From positions 110,787 to 174,786 of the forward strand of contig WIXG01000150.1 of the NCBI GenBank assembly GCA_009869945.1: a stretch of DNA of 64,000 nucleotides. The letters run 5' to 3'. This document shows positions 1-15,379 of this stretch, in pieces. The notes below the pieces were generated by a model. The model saw only the letters and a list, made by a program, of their open reading frames with translations. It made no database searches and was not told the origin of the DNA. Origin of the DNA: Mesaphorura yosii (taxonomy: Eukaryota; Arthropoda; Collembola; Poduromorpha; Tullbergiidae). Numbering within the stretch: position 1 is the first letter of the stretch; every line of letters starts with the position of its first letter. The position numbers were made by a program, and so were the translations under genes.

Positions 1-337
1 TTTAATTAAAAGCACAGTTGATTGTGAATTGGTAACAAATTGATAGCATTCACCATTCACATTTCAGTAAAACTCTGATAATTTAGTAACGACGTAGAAC
101 GGTGGTCTAGCCTCTGGAACGAGTTCAATTTTTGGCTTTGATACTACGTAATTTAGAATTCATTAGCATCTAAGAAGACTGATCGTTGTTATCAAGATCA
201 CTATTTCACTATTAATTCATTGGCACTCTGTAAAGGAATCAAAAGGCTGACATTTCACTACAGTCGACATCAACAGAGAACTCATCTTAGTTGGTGGTTG
301 TTTATCAGTTTCTTGCTTGCTGGGCTGAATTTACAAA

Positions 338-2602
<2,265 letters not shown>

Positions 2603-3504
2603 TTTACTTAACAAAACGTATTTAATATTTATAATCTAAATTCAAGTGTAAATAAACTTCAACAATAACACTAATTAAATATGTACACTTAATCAGAATC
2701 ATTTACTTTTCTTTTAACCTTGTAAACTAGATGCATATGTGATAAAGGTGTGAGTGTATTCTAGATGAGTAGAATCACTTTAATTTGAGAGGACGAATGG
2801 TTGAGTGTGTGTAGAATTGGATCTTTTAAGTGAGTTATCTAGCAGCAAACACCACGAAATTACTAGTACTAAATATTCGTAACTCAATGCATCAATAAAA
2901 ATGAATTTTGTGGAATTCCGAACACTTCCTCCGAGAGTTTCTCGTCGCTGATTTATTTATAGTAAAATATATTTGACAAGAGGGGATATCAACAAGATTT
3001 CGGATACAGCTCTAATTTCCACCTAATCTGACTATAAAAGTGTATAAGTTGGGCATGTTTAAGATCCTAAACGATTCTTCACGTCTACTTTAAGGAATCT
3101 TTGGAATTAATACTAAATACTAATGTAATTTGAGTTATAAGTTTGAAGTACTACAAGTGGGCTTTAATACTAAATTATTTGGGGCTTCCAAAAAATAGAG
3201 GCGGGCGTTGTCGAAAAACATTATTGCAGGCAACTATGAGCTTTAGAAGATAGAGAGACCGATTGAATTTAAAGTGACTTAGATTGGCAAAGGCTTGAAA
3301 ATACAGCTGAGCTCCAAATAAGAAAATGTTTACGGCAAAGAAAGGGCATAAAGAGGTAATGTAGCATTAATCTTGTAGAGACTTATTTAAAGGTTGTCGT
3401 ATTATGCCATACTGATTAAAACAATTAGGCCGGACTACTCTCGATTAAGGATCCATTAGCAAGCCACAGGCGAGTTCAAAGCTTCGTCTTAATTCGCACA
3501 TTCG
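2603..3504. other. Spacer between convergent Rpt6 and Ocrl genes
   Basis: AT-rich, non-coding stretch between two gene 3' ends. It holds the AATAAA of Rpt6 near 2651 and a second AATAAA near 2891. I see no conserved ORF, RNA gene or repeat. Confidence 0.7.
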
Positions 3505-6500
3505 TCACAAATCATCGCCGTAGTCTTCATTGACAAGGAATTGGTATACAAAGGCTTCTTTTTGTCTCTCAGACTTTGAATTTGGTTTGGACTGATGGTG
3601 AGGATCATGTAGCATTACACGTCCGAAAAGAACAGCTGAAAATTAATCAACTTTTTGAAAACATATCCAAACGGGGGCGGACTTTCATAAGAAATGTACA
3701 AACCTAAGAATTTTGGATCCAGGCCATTCTTGTCTGAATGAACAAGCAGTTCCCTCAGGAAGGAGCACAGGTACACAAACACGTTTTTGTGTGCAGGTGG
3801 AAGCTGATTCAGGATCTGCATATAGAAAAACGTGATAATGCCTCTTCACCATTCTAACGAATCGATTCTTACCATTTTGCAGTGAGCATAACTGGAGGCT
3901 GATTCGATGCATTTTTGGTGGTACTGGAAAGGCACAACGGGTTCGGGAAATGACTCCAGTAATAACAGTAATACTTCGGCAACAGAGTCAATGCCACCAG
4001 CTAAATTGATAAAATGAAATGAAATGCCAACAGTACTGAATAGGTCCAAAGAGGTGCTTACGCATTGAACTATTCGGAATTTCATCAAGCCAATCCCTGA
4101 TTTGAAGAATTTCCTCATTTAAACCTGACTGTGAAAATAGAGGCTTCTGCATTCCAGTCCGGAACAGACGATCCACAACAAACCACAATTCTTTAGGAAT
4201 GTCGTAGTAGTTCATTGGCATTGCTCCCTTTTCCTGTCGTCAAATGCATCATTAGATGGTGGCATCAATATTTGACTTTGGCCCATGGCCCTTGAGAAGC
4301 AAAAAGATCTTTACCAGTTCGATAAGCTTTCCAGGCGTAATATGACGAAGGGGTTCCGAGAGATTTACAAGTGAACATATTGAGCAGCCAAAGACACTTC
4401 TTTCGTATTCAGCAAGTATCGTGATAAAAATATCTTTTCCACCCTCCAAATGAATTACTAAAATATCATAGAGTGTGTCCTTCCCAACATTCAAGTTTGC
4501 AGCACTTTTCTTGTCGACGTACACTTCCAGCTTTATTTCACACGATTCTCCTGCAAGAGCAACAGGCAAGAAGAAATTAATTCAATTATGGAACTTGATC
4601 TTAAACAATGTAAATCTCACCAGCAGGAATAAAGGCAGACATGGGTTCTATCGTTAGCCAGTCCTTGCAAACTGACATGTCATTCAATTTGTTGATAAAG
4701 TCCAAGCGCACTGCGAACTGTATAAGAAACAAATTATTGACACTAGAAAATTCTGAAGAGGGGCGTGCATGGACCTTTCTAACTGTACCTGCCCAATGTT
4801 TCGCACTGTGAACTCTCTTCGTACCGGTTCGTAAAACTTGACAACGCCAAAATTAATCTCATTCCTATTCGAGTGCGACAAATTATTGGCGTTCGGGATA
4901 TCGACTTCGACGTGTGGTAGACACTTGTTTTCCTCTTTATCCAACCATTTTAATGCTTCCTCGTAGTACTTTCTATACCTGGCACTATTTATCACCTTCG
5001 CCTAAACACAAAATGTTTCATTATTCAATACCATTCAAGCCGGATACCGTATAGAAAAAGAAAGTTTACCTTGGAGTCCATGTACGCAGATACCGGTTTG
5101 TGATCACTTAATTTGTACGAGGATATTGAGACGTAATCGAGCTGGCTAATATTCCTGCCTTTCCATAGTATCCTATCACACCATGCTGGTGAGCGATTCT
5201 TTTCACTGGAGTCCCAGTTATCAGTGCCCGGATCATATTTATAAGTAGGTCTGAACGTGATCGGTCCCTCCTCAAAACCTTTAAACACACATTCCAGCTT
5301 CATTTGCTCCTTCAGCTGATCGTACTTCAAAACGTCTGCATATCTCTCATGCTCAATTAGCCGCTTAGCTTTATCGACGTCAAGCGATGTCGGGTCAATG
5401 CGGTAGTTCATGTCACCAAACCAGAACACCTGACTGCAAGAAGAAGGGCATATTCTTCAGTTACTTTCATTTCTGAGTCAAGGGACGCAAAGGAACTTAC
5501 TCGTGATCTTTAATGTGTAGGATGCCCAATCCAATTTGGGACAAGTCGAAGGCCAACCTGCTTAATATTTGTTGATAATCCTGGTTTCTTCGATAGTATT
5601 CTTCGACATGCGCAGCAAGATGGCAATTCACAAAGCAAATGGAGGTTTCCTCCAAATCAAATCTGACGGCAACACCGCCTTTATTTCCCTGAAAGTTTAG
5701 TAATTAAAAGCCTGTTGCTGTTTGCTTTTCAGATTTCTCACCATTCTGCCGAGAATTCCGGTTCCCACATATTCTCCTTGAACGTTGTGCAATGAGCGGA
5801 CTAGCTCCTCCTTTACGAACACAATTAGCATCATTCCGACCAGTCTAATTAATTTGACTTTCTTGTATTTCGCCTTCGGGTGCAGACCCGCCCGCACGGC
5901 CCGGCTAGGATAATGGAAATACCATGAATGTCTTCATTACATTACAGGCATCTTCATTTATCAGAGAAAAAGTTCTATGTACTTACAACCACTCATGCTC
6001 TCGGAGACTGTCGTTAAATAGAAACGCCTCCTTTGACAAGTCCAGTTCTTGGAACCCAATCGCGTAAATATCTGGCGGCTCGGGGGTCCTTGCGAGCCAC
6101 TCGGATAAGCAAATACTTCCAGGGCTTTGGCCATTGACATTCCAGGTGGCAATGTAAATCTTGTAATCAATTAAGTCACTGTACAAGTCCTTTTTGGAGT
6201 CTAGAATGTTTTTAAGTATGAGCTCTCTTCCTTGCACTAAATTTAGTCCTTGTGACTGCGATGGAATTATTAATTTGTCTTGTCGGGCTGCACCCAAGCT
6301 GACGTCGTCTTCGTCTTCATCACTCTGAAATCAAAAGGCATAATATTAGAGCCATGTAAGCAAAAGTTAGTGATTTAACATCTTTCCTCAGGCTACACTA
6401 AAGTGCAAGTACCTAAGTACCTTGCTACTGCATGGTGGTTTGTGAGACCTGAATATGATCCTACATAATCTGTCCATTTACCAGTAACCTCACTCAATTT

Positions 6501-8040
6501 TGGTTGCTGTTAATTTTGGGCATTACGACCCACTTGGTCGTAATGACTGTGGTCAATGTGGTACTTTCGACCTCCTCCATCTTTATTTCAGAGCGCGTGA
6601 GTGACATACATTAGAGCAGGAATTCTGTTTATCCCACACAACGCCACCATTCTTTAGCATCTTTGCATACACAGTGCGCCTAGGTTCCCTTAGAAATCTT
6701 CGAAGGGATGAGGGAACCAAGCTGGCGACCGTTTTTTGTCAGTATAGCTTGCACTGGAACTGCGTCTTCTCTTCGAAGCGTTTCACATTCAAGCAGAATG
6801 AAGCGATTACTACAAAATTGAACTTACCCTTTTATCAATTGTTTCTTCTGAGCCGGACTTGGATTTCAAGGAAATGTTTGTGCTGCTATTCGAACAGCGA
6901 GCTCCATATTGGCCATAAACGTCAAGTTTAACCGGCTGACTAGAGGAGCGATGCATGATGAGGTTTTCGTAAAATACTAACCAAGGAAAGTCTCTCGACT
7001 TTGACTGCTTATCTGCAACTATAATATTTACAATTAATGCTTCATAAGTTGCGGGTAATAATAATTGGAAATTACTAAGAATTAAGGTCCAGATCAAGAA
7101 AAGACGTGGATGTTTCACGCGTCTGGAATTTAACTTGTGTCAACGAACAGACTATATATACAACCAGAAGTTCCTCATTATCGTAAAAGTACATTTCCGA
7201 TTTTCAATACCACATAAAAACCGCAGCGACAACTTCACGCTTATCCAAAGCCCAATTACTCCCTCCTCTTTATACCATAAATAGGTTACAAGTACAACGT
7301 AACAGACTTACTTTGCGCAGAGCGGAAAACCTCATCAATAAAATTTTGTGCGCAATGACCACGAGCTAATTTGAAGATAAGTGAAGGTTCGGTTGCGTCA
7401 ATCCTTATGATGATACGAATATCAAGTTCATTCGTAAAGGACTCTGTATCTGTACATACACAAAACATAAGATTAGATAAGGATCCTTCCTGTAGTTCCA
7501 GGAATCAATTCACTCACACACTCACCAATTTCACAGCTGAAGGAACTTCCGTACACCGGGATCAAATAATCAAGTTCCACGTCATTCCTATAGCGGATTG
7601 GAGGTGAATGAGCCTCAAAAATTAATATTACGAATTCACGCGATTCTGGGGATGAAGGAGGAGGATCCACTCCAGGTACAAGGTCGAGACTTATTTGAGC
7701 TGGGCCACCGTCTTCCCAGCATCGATGTTCCACAAGGGCCAAGATTCGAAATGCGGCATTCCAAGTGCACTCGACCGCTTGCTTTCACGAGTTAGTGTAT
7801 GAGTTAAGGAAAACAAGTTAGTAGTCGGTACACGATTTTTGCGCACTACTGCGACTAACGAAGCGACAAAATTGATTACAACTTGTAATTCATAAAAGCA
7901 GGAATGCTACCTGTGCATGCTATAGCTAACTACTGGGCAAGAACAACAATAGGTTGAGAGGGGAAGGAGTTTGATTTGGATATCGAAATGACCAGGTCTC
8001 CAGGAGCGGCGATGTCTTGTATAATCGAACGATAATCCAT
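3505..8040 (-). CDS. Ocrl: Inositol polyphosphate 5-phosphatase, OCRL/INPP5B type
   Basis: Removes the 5-phosphate from PI(4,5)P2 and related lipids on endosomal and Golgi membranes. About 15 exons. Proposed start MDYRSIIQDI at 8040 because it aligns with the INPP5B N-terminus; the exon 1 to exon 2 junction (acceptor near 7760) is uncertain. Later exons: 7312-7449, 6828-7012, 5987-6324, 5742-5904, 5501-5688, 5070-5433, 4789-5001, 4621-4717, 4315-4550, 4062-4233, 3873-4000, 3704-3815, 3505-3635. Domains: N-terminal PH; 5-phosphatase with WNVNGQSP, FQELDLS, GNKGGVAVRF, NCHLAAH, WFGDMNYR, PAWCDRILW and SDHKPV; ASH domain; C-terminal RhoGAP-like domain ending NEDYGDDL. There is no CaaX box, so the end resembles OCRL more than INPP5B. 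Flies have a single orthologue, and this is probably the same. Confidence 0.93.
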
Positions 8041-8948
8041 TTTCATGCGTTGTTAAGCGGCTCCATTTCAATGTCCGGCCAGTCCGGGGTGCTTTCGGCC
8101 AGAATGCTGAGTTCTCAGGAATCAGTTCCTCAGCTATGGAAGTTGATCAGTTCTGAAGTGATCGATCGAGTGCAGATGGTGAATTCAAACGGCAAGCATT
8201 CCTGAAACAAAACCAGAAAATAATTATCCATCGTGAAAAGCCCACCAAGCCCGTTTTCAGTTGTAATTCAGCTGAGCACTCACAAGGAGGTCGACAAGTA
8301 GTGGAGTTCACCTCATGGTGACTCGCTTCGAAATTTTAGTTGAGGGGTTTGACCCGACCCTTGACCGTCCGAGTCCGTCAGGTTTTGCCGGATGATCCCA
8401 CCTCTCGAACTCTGAATTCGAAACTGTTTCGCTGTCACCTCTCCATTGACACTTCTTACAGTCGTGCAAATAGTCGAGGTCAAATTTCTATTCTATACCT
8501 CGTCAAAAATCAATACATGCGTTTGCGGAATATGCGTTTGATCTCATAATTAATTTATAGTGCTACCACAATAGAAGGATCCTCCTTTTTACCAAAATTG
8601 AATCCAATTCAGATGAGATTTCTCTCGAGCGAGCGAGTAAATGAAAACTCTCAACTTGAGACAAAAAACTCTGCTGACGAAAGCGAATGCGTGAAATCCT
8701 TCAAACCTTTCAAGCACAAGTAAAGCCTCCTTGCTTGCTGTTGAGCGAAACCACGATTTGAGTTTTTGATTTGAGCGAGCATTTGCGAAATTGCAACTGG
8801 AATCAGAATATTACACAAAATTGAGCTAAAATTGTCTCACCAGTCTCAAATATTTCAAAGGTTAACTGTGTTCATGTCCCAAAGCCCACAAACTGTCGTC
8901 ACAAATCTCGGACTAAAAGATTTTGGTTCTATACACTTTGTACATGAA
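8041..8948. other. Divergent 5' spacer between Ocrl and BLOC1S1
   Basis: Contains the presumed promoters and 5' UTRs of two divergent genes. Short open frames here carry no recognisable domain. No TATA box stands out. An in-frame ATG at 8874 would add 25 residues to BLOC1S1. Confidence 0.55.
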
Positions 8949-9514
8949 ATGCTATCATCAATTGTCAAAGAACATCAAGCCAAGGCTCAATTAATAAAAG
9001 AGGAGCAAGAACGGAAGCGAAAGGAAGCTCTTGCAGCCGCCAACACGCTGACACAAGCGTTGGTGGATCATCTGAATATCGGGTAGGTTCATTCTAAGGT
9101 TCGCCCTTCGGAATTGACCCAGTTAATTAGTTTCACGCTCTTTGCCTTGTTGGTTTACAGAGTAGCACAAGCGTACATAAACGAAAAGAAACTCGATGCG
9201 GAAATGCGAAGGCTATCCACCAATGCGACGCAATTCGTGAAACAAACGCAACAATGGCTAGGACTAATAGAAAATTTCAACACGTCACTGAAAGAATTAG
9301 GCCACATTCAGAGTTGGGCGAAGAGCATAGACGCGGACTGTAAAATTATAACAAGTTGTTTGGAAAATGTTTACAAAGGTAAGGCAGGTCAAAGTCTGAA
9401 ATCTTGAAATCTAGGTCGATGGATGCTGTCTCAAGCCTCGTCATCCAATATGATTGTTGTGTTTCAGACGCTCAAGAATCTCCAAGTAGCAGTACAAGCA
9501 GCAGTGCCAAGTAA
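8949..9514 (+). CDS. BLOC1S1: Biogenesis of lysosome-related organelles complex 1 subunit 1 (GCN5L1)
   Basis: Small coiled-coil subunit shared by BLOC-1 and BORC, which position lysosomes and sort cargo to lysosome-related organelles. Exons 8949-9082, 9161-9378 and 9468-9514 give 132 residues from the ATG that matches the family start (MLSSIVKEHQAK, human MLSRLLKEHQAK). An upstream in-frame ATG at 8874 would give 157 residues. Conserved blocks seen are LTQALVDHLNIGVAQAY, KQTQQWLGLIENFN and LKELGHIQSWAKSI. The tail is serine-rich (SPSSSTSSSAK), longer than the human one. A poly(A) signal AATAAA follows at 9733-9738. BLOC subunits are pigment-granule genes in insects, so proximity to ebony may tempt a pigment-cluster story, but unrelated genes lie between them. 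Confidence 0.95.
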
Positions 9515-10232
9515 TTGCCAGTTTTGAATATGAAACGTTGGTTTCTAAAATACTCAATGCCTCGCGTTCGCGTGGGTATGGGCGACTGTCAACTGGAAGC
9601 ATTCCGATGTTTGTCTTCTTTCGTAAATCTCTGGTACTATTTGCATCCTACCAAATGCACGTGTAACACCGAAAAGTGGTCGTTCTTCATCGCTAATCGT
9701 GAACTTCGACCAAGTCACCCACTAAAAGGCAGAATAAACGTGTATTGAAATGTAATTGCGATCCCTTCTTTCCGTGTGCCTCGTAATGAAGGAACATTCT
9801 AGGCCAAAGTGAGCAGAAAGGAAGAACATACCGCGAAATTGAAATCGGCGTTTCGACGTCGTGTCCGTATGTTTTGTGTGTTTGTTGCACGAGAACCCTG
9901 GTTTTTGGAAATGGAAGAACAAAACAACTCAATGAATTGTCAAAAACATGTTCTGGTTCTGAACCTGTCAAGCCTACGCGTTCAACTAATCTGAATCATT
10001 GAGAACAAGTGAACAAGTACAACTTGGCTTTTGTTTGACTCAAATGCACATTGTACCTAATAATGTTTCGTATTGGGGCAAGCCTATAACGCACACTTGT
10101 CAGGAAATTGTCACGAATCAGTCGGCGAAGAAAAGGCAATCCGGGCAATGGGCAAGTGATTTCTTACACAGGACCTTGAAATCTGGAGAAAGCGTAGCGA
10201 GTAACTTTCGCAGGTCGTGAATCATTATCACA
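9515..10232. other. Spacer upstream of the gustatory receptor
   Basis: 3' UTR of BLOC1S1 up to about 9760, then the upstream region of the receptor gene. No conserved ORF or RNA gene seen. Confidence 0.55.
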
Positions 10233-11638
10233 ATGCTTGGGAAAATTGCAGTGCAAGCGATTAGCCGGACGGTCAAGGTCGGCTGTTTTCTTTGCTACTT
10301 GCCATTTGAGTGGGACAACAAAACCAACACAATACAGCTCGTCAAGTCAAGATGGAGGCAGTACTCGCACTTCATAATCAGTGTATGCCAAATTACGCAT
10401 ACAGTCTTCGCGTTCCTGAGAATATATCAGCTGATCTTGCTGGGGAGAGTCAACTTGAGTGAACTGATGCTCCAGTTGACTATCACGGTCTCCTCTGCTC
10501 TCTCAACTTCAAACCAGATAAACAACTGGCTCTTTGGGCCAGAAATGGTTGACTTTGTCAATAAGTTCTTGGCATACGAGCAGAATCTCACTCGTAAGAA
10601 CAGTAATGAACACCCGAAACCTCATAACTTGATATACATAACGTCAAACATGCTTTTCCAGGAATTTATCAAACGGCAACATTGGGCGATGGGCATTTCG
10701 AGCTATTTCTAGTATTTTTGGGGTGTTCCGGCTGCTTTGAAATTCCGTCGCTGGCCTTCCTGTATCTGATCCGAAGTGATTCGCCAATTTACATCGTCTC
10801 GTTAATTCCACACCAGAGCCGCTGGACAAAATTTTACTTTCTCCCGTATGAGCTCGTTACGAACGTCGGAGTTGTCCTGAACTTGCTGTTGTATTGTTTC
10901 ATATTCATGTCGTTCTTGTGGAGCGAGTCGTTCTGGCTGGAACAGTTGCGGTAAGTCTCGTGTCACCTAAGTCTAAATTGTTCGTGTCAACCACTGCTAA
11001 GGCCTTGAACTCAACACCTTTTGACTAACTTCCTGTCCAATAGTTGCGCTGATTTGGTTCCATTCAAGCAGCGAAGCACGTGCGTCAGGACCTACAATTC
11101 ATTCCGGAGCCCATCGAATCTAATCAGAACTTATCGCGGCCTTCAAGTGTGCATGAGTTGCTTTCATTCGGCCACAAAGTGTCTCGCGTTGCCCTCACAA
11201 AACGCTGTGACGCTGATACTGACGGCAATTGGGCTGTTCGGAACAATCCGCTTCCATAACCTGAAGCACGTCAATTTCATTTCGTATTCCGTCTTCCCCG
11301 TCGGGTTCATAATCATGATTACGTGGGTGCGGCTTATTTATCCGACTGCAGCCCTCATCCATGACAATTCAACCAGATTCCGGCTTTCATGGATGGCCAG
11401 TCTGAATGCAGCGAGAAGAGCTACTCGATATTCAAGCGCTTTGACCTGCACGTACGCACAAGGGTCATGCACGAGCTATTACTTCCAGTACAGGCAGAAG
11501 GAATTCGTTCGTTTCCTGCGATCATGCCGAAACATCAAGACAGAAAATGGGTCGTTCTTTTATTACAAGAAATCAACGATGGCCGTCATTATCGATGCGT
11601 CGGCGATCTACTCCATGACGCTGCTTGTTGGGTTCTAG
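10233..11638 (+). CDS. Insect-type gustatory receptor (7TM chemoreceptor)
   Basis: Predicted ligand-gated ion channel of the Gr/Or superfamily in chemosensory neurons. Three exons, 10233-10593, 10662-10950 and 11044-11638, join in frame through introns of 68 and 93 bp and give 414 residues, the usual Gr length. Several hydrophobic segments are present, and the last one, MAVIIDASAIYSMTLLVGF, aligns with the C-terminal Gr signature around TYhhhhhQF, with the canonical Q-F replaced by G-F. An N-terminal CYLPFEWD block and a long inter-TM loop are seen. The ligand cannot be told. The stop codon lies only 18 bp from the stop of ebony on the other strand, so the 3' UTRs must overlap. An odorant-receptor identity is less likely because of the overall motif pattern. 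Confidence 0.8.
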
Positions 11639-11656
11639 AGTTTTGACATTGCGGAA

Positions 11657-14600
11657 TTAATTTTGCATCTGTTCCTCTTCTGGCAAAAGATCGGCGTGTT
11701 CTGTGAGTGTTGCTGGCTTCACTTGCTTCCACGCGCAAATCACCTTTTCTGAGTCGGGCGCCATGTGAAAAGGGTACGTCCCGTCTTGAGCCTCGAATTG
11801 ATTAATGCGATATTCACAAAGGACCTCGTACCCGTACAGCTCTCCACAAACTTGCTGCAAAGTGGAAATGGGCATGTTCAAATTCTAACTTCAGATGTTC
11901 AATATAAGTTTAATTGATCTCGTGTCTTGTAAATTGAACCAATAAAGTCTTTGCTCAAATTCACTTACCTGCGTCAAAGGATTTGTGTTTGTTGTCAGAA
12001 TTCCAATTAACTTATGCTCCCCTGCAATTGCAATGTTTTGTTCCTCCATGTACGCAATTAATATGACATTTTCTGCGTCGTCAATTTCCTCGTGAGTGCC
12101 CATCATGAAGGAGTGGAGCAATTTGCTCTTGCCCTTGGGCAGCTTTTCTCTAGTACAACAAATGAAAAAGCACAAGTGCAAAAACAGGAGGCCAAAATTA
12201 AGACAAGCATAAAATGGGCACGTTCAACACGCCTTCAGTCATAGAAAATGTTAACTTACAATTGCTTCTTCTCAACAAAGTCCAGCAGATCCAGGCAGTG
12301 TCGAATTCCTGGGGACGCCAGAATCGAATGTAATGGTTCGTCGTACACGTCAAAATTGAGTCCAACAGCAATGAGTTTCTTGTCATTCTTTCGCCGTACA
12401 ACAAAACTATGAAAAGAACACAACGCCAAATCCATCAAGAGGTGATGATGCAATATTTCGATTAATGGTTACACGCAGAAATGAGTACCTGAAGCCTTTC
12501 TCAAGCAAATCTGCCCAAATTGACCGGATGCAAGTTACAAATTCGTCATGCGTTGCCTGCGTGTATTTCTCCAGATCTCCCTTTTGTGAGAAACTGTATG
12601 CGATTATACTGTATGCAAAGAAGTAGAAAAATAAACTGGAATGAGTCTGGACCAAAGAATTCAAGGTTACGTTAATAAATTCGATTTATCGAAACTCTGC
12701 GTCATACTTGATTGCCTCTTCTTGATGCCCCTGCTGCAATGGCTCCACAAGATACAAATCGCGCCCTCCCTGACTGATTCCCTCTTCGATTTCTCCTGAT
12801 CGTGGTCTTCGCTTGTTGAACACCAAAATTTCAATCACTTGACGCATGGACGTGGCCTTGATAAAATCCGGAAGAGCTGCGAAAGATAAAAGGACAAAAC
12901 TGCACATCAAAATGAAGTACATTGAGTGGTTAAAAGGGTGGGATTGTGAGCATACAGATGTGCAAGCCATTCTCGTGTAATTTAGTGACCATGATGACAC
13001 TGTTCAACGATGTTCCTCCGACGTTATAAAAAGATTCGTCCAAAGCATACGCAATCCTCTGCTGAGATTTCCCAGTCACATCCGAGAGTATGTACACGAC
13101 TCTTTTCGCGATTTCCAGGTGCTCCTCAGGAATTCGGAGCATAGACCATTCGTTGAACGGAGGCCCTGATAATTGGATGGAGAAGTTCTGAGACCGTGAT
13201 ATAAAAATTGCGAACGCTTACCATTGCAAAGGTACTCACATTCTGTCCGTTCGTTCTTGTAAGACTGAAGCAGGCGTTGTCGGTCAACTTTCCCATTTAC
13301 AAGCAGTGGAATTTCAAATATGACCTCAATGTCCGGTACTTCATAGGCGCGCAAACTCAATTTGCACATCATGTCCAGTTGCGAAGCAGACACACCCTCT
13401 TGTGGAATGATAAACGCGACAATTGCCTAGAAAGATTCTGCTCATGTGATCACCCAATGCGAGCATGTTAATATTAAAATTTACTTGATGCTTTGTCCCA
13501 GGCTTAGAACACAGTACAACCGCTTTCTGAACCAAATCCTGCTTGGAGTTAATTGTCGCCTCAATTTCGCTCAAATCGATCCTGTATCCACGAACTTTGA
13601 GCTGTGAGTCGATGCGACCATCATAAAAAAGTGTGCGAATTCCGTCTTTCGGTTTGAAAATGTGTCCAAAGTCGCCAGTGCGAAAGAGCGTTGTGAACCC
13701 TAAATTAAGCAGCCATGCTGGTCTCAATTCTTATCAGATAGTCGTGTAATTGTTTAAAATTGCTCACCGACCCTGGGTTCTTGTATGTGGATTCTCGACA
13801 AATTTTTCCGAATTTGGAAGTCCGACGTAACCAGTCGCTAAATTATGTCCGGCGATATAAAGTTCGCCCTTTTCGCCTTCAGGAACCAATTGCTTCTTAT
13901 CATCGAGAACATAAATGAGCGTATTGTAAACGCAAGTCCCTAAATATTCAGAGGAGCATCATACGCAAAGTGTGAACATCTTGAATCTTATCTGAGCAGG
14001 GAGTATACCAATCGGAACGTGTATCTCGTGGGTTTGAGTCTCGGCGTCCTTAATGGATTCAAATACGTGAGCCGTGACATCACCCATGATTTCAGTTGAC
14101 CCATAAAAGTTACATAACTTCACTCCAGATGAAAATCGCTCGTAGAATGCAATGAGCAATTCTTTTGTCAATGTTTCTCCGCTGCAAATCCACAGTTTGA
14201 GGCTCGAGAGAATCGTCTTTCCAGTACCCTCCTCATCAAGCAATTTGAGCGTCTGCAATATGGCGCGCAGCAACGACGGCACGAGAACAAGCCTCGTAAT
14301 TTTAAAGTCTTCCAGACGCTGGATGAGGACGTCTGGAGATGATGTGACTTGTTTATCGAAGATGTACAACGGAAGCCCTTGCAGAAGTGGACCAAATATT
14401 TCGGAGACGGAGTCCACGAAAGTGAGAGCAGTTTTAAAACAGCAATTTTCATCTGCCGTGTAAGGAAACTCCTGCCATTGCCAATGCAGACGGTTCAGCA
14501 CGGTTCTGCGTCAGATTGAAAGGAAGCGATTAGACTGAAGCACGACCCACAAGGCATGGAGTCAAAGTTGAATTCTAAGTCTACCTGTGATTTAGCCGAA

Positions 14601-15379
14601 CGCCTTTTGGTGCTCCGCTCGATCCAGACGTATACAGAACGAGCGCAATTCTTTCTGCGAGCAATTCAAAGCTACTTTGGAATGGTTCTACGCTGATCTC
14701 ACTCGCAGCCCGCTTATCGTTGTGGACACCCGTGAATAAATGCTCCAAATTGACAACTTTGGTTTGGTCTTGAACAGGTTCAAATTTGCAGAGGGTGTGA
14801 AAATCAGAAATGACCAGAATTGGACAACAGTTCGTCACAATCTTGACTATGCGTTCCTCCGGGAAGGAATTGTCAAACGGGACGTACGCAGCGCCAAGTT
14901 TCAAAATGGCGAACAGGACGAAGATGAGTTTGTCGGAAGGAGGAATGCAGACACCAATGACTGTGTCCCCATCTGGGTTCAAATTCTGCATGGCGTTCGC
15001 CCCGAATTGCTGCTTCATCAGGTCAGCGAGTTTGGTTGAGATTTCATCGAGCTCTTGGTACGTGTGTCGACGTTCTCCGTCAATCAGGGCGATCGCGTCC
15101 TTCTTTATTCGCTGGTCAACGAAGCCGGTGTGAAAATATGGGATTAACGATGCATTTCCTGGATATGGTTTAATAGCGCCTTCCAGCAAGCGGCTTAATT
15201 TGTCTGAAATATAAAATATGGCTGAGTTAGAGAGCTACGTCCACGGAAAAGACAGTCCCTCGCGCCTAAACACAACACTTAAATGTTCATTCGTTCGCTT
15301 TACATTGCCCAGGACATGGTTGTGCTCGAAAACTCGCGTATACGTCACTTTTTCGGATTTCTTGAGGTTGAATGTCCAT
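11657..15379 (-). CDS. ebony: Beta-alanyl-bioamine synthetase Ebony (NRPS-like)
   Basis: Joins beta-alanine to dopamine or histamine, acting in cuticle tanning and neurotransmitter recycling. Twelve exons: 15304-15379, 14585-15203, 14009-14505, 13772-13939, 13485-13699, 13222-13426, 12956-13165, 12708-12876, 12489-12608, 12260-12406, 11969-12149, 11657-11854; 934 residues (fly 879). Adenylation motifs are intact: A3 LYTSGSSGAPKGV, A5 NFYGSTE, A7 LFRTGDFG, A8 GRIDSQLKVRGYRID, A10 NGKVDR with the catalytic lysine. The carrier domain has GGTSLNS (serine near residue 646). The C-terminal amine-selecting domain carries LLHSFMMGT and ILTTNTNPLTQ. The exon 4 donor appears non-consensus (GTCGGT) but preserves frame and alignment. 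The start MDIQPQEIRK is the only ATG that reaches exon 2 cleanly; the N-terminus is less certain than the rest. Confidence 0.93.
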
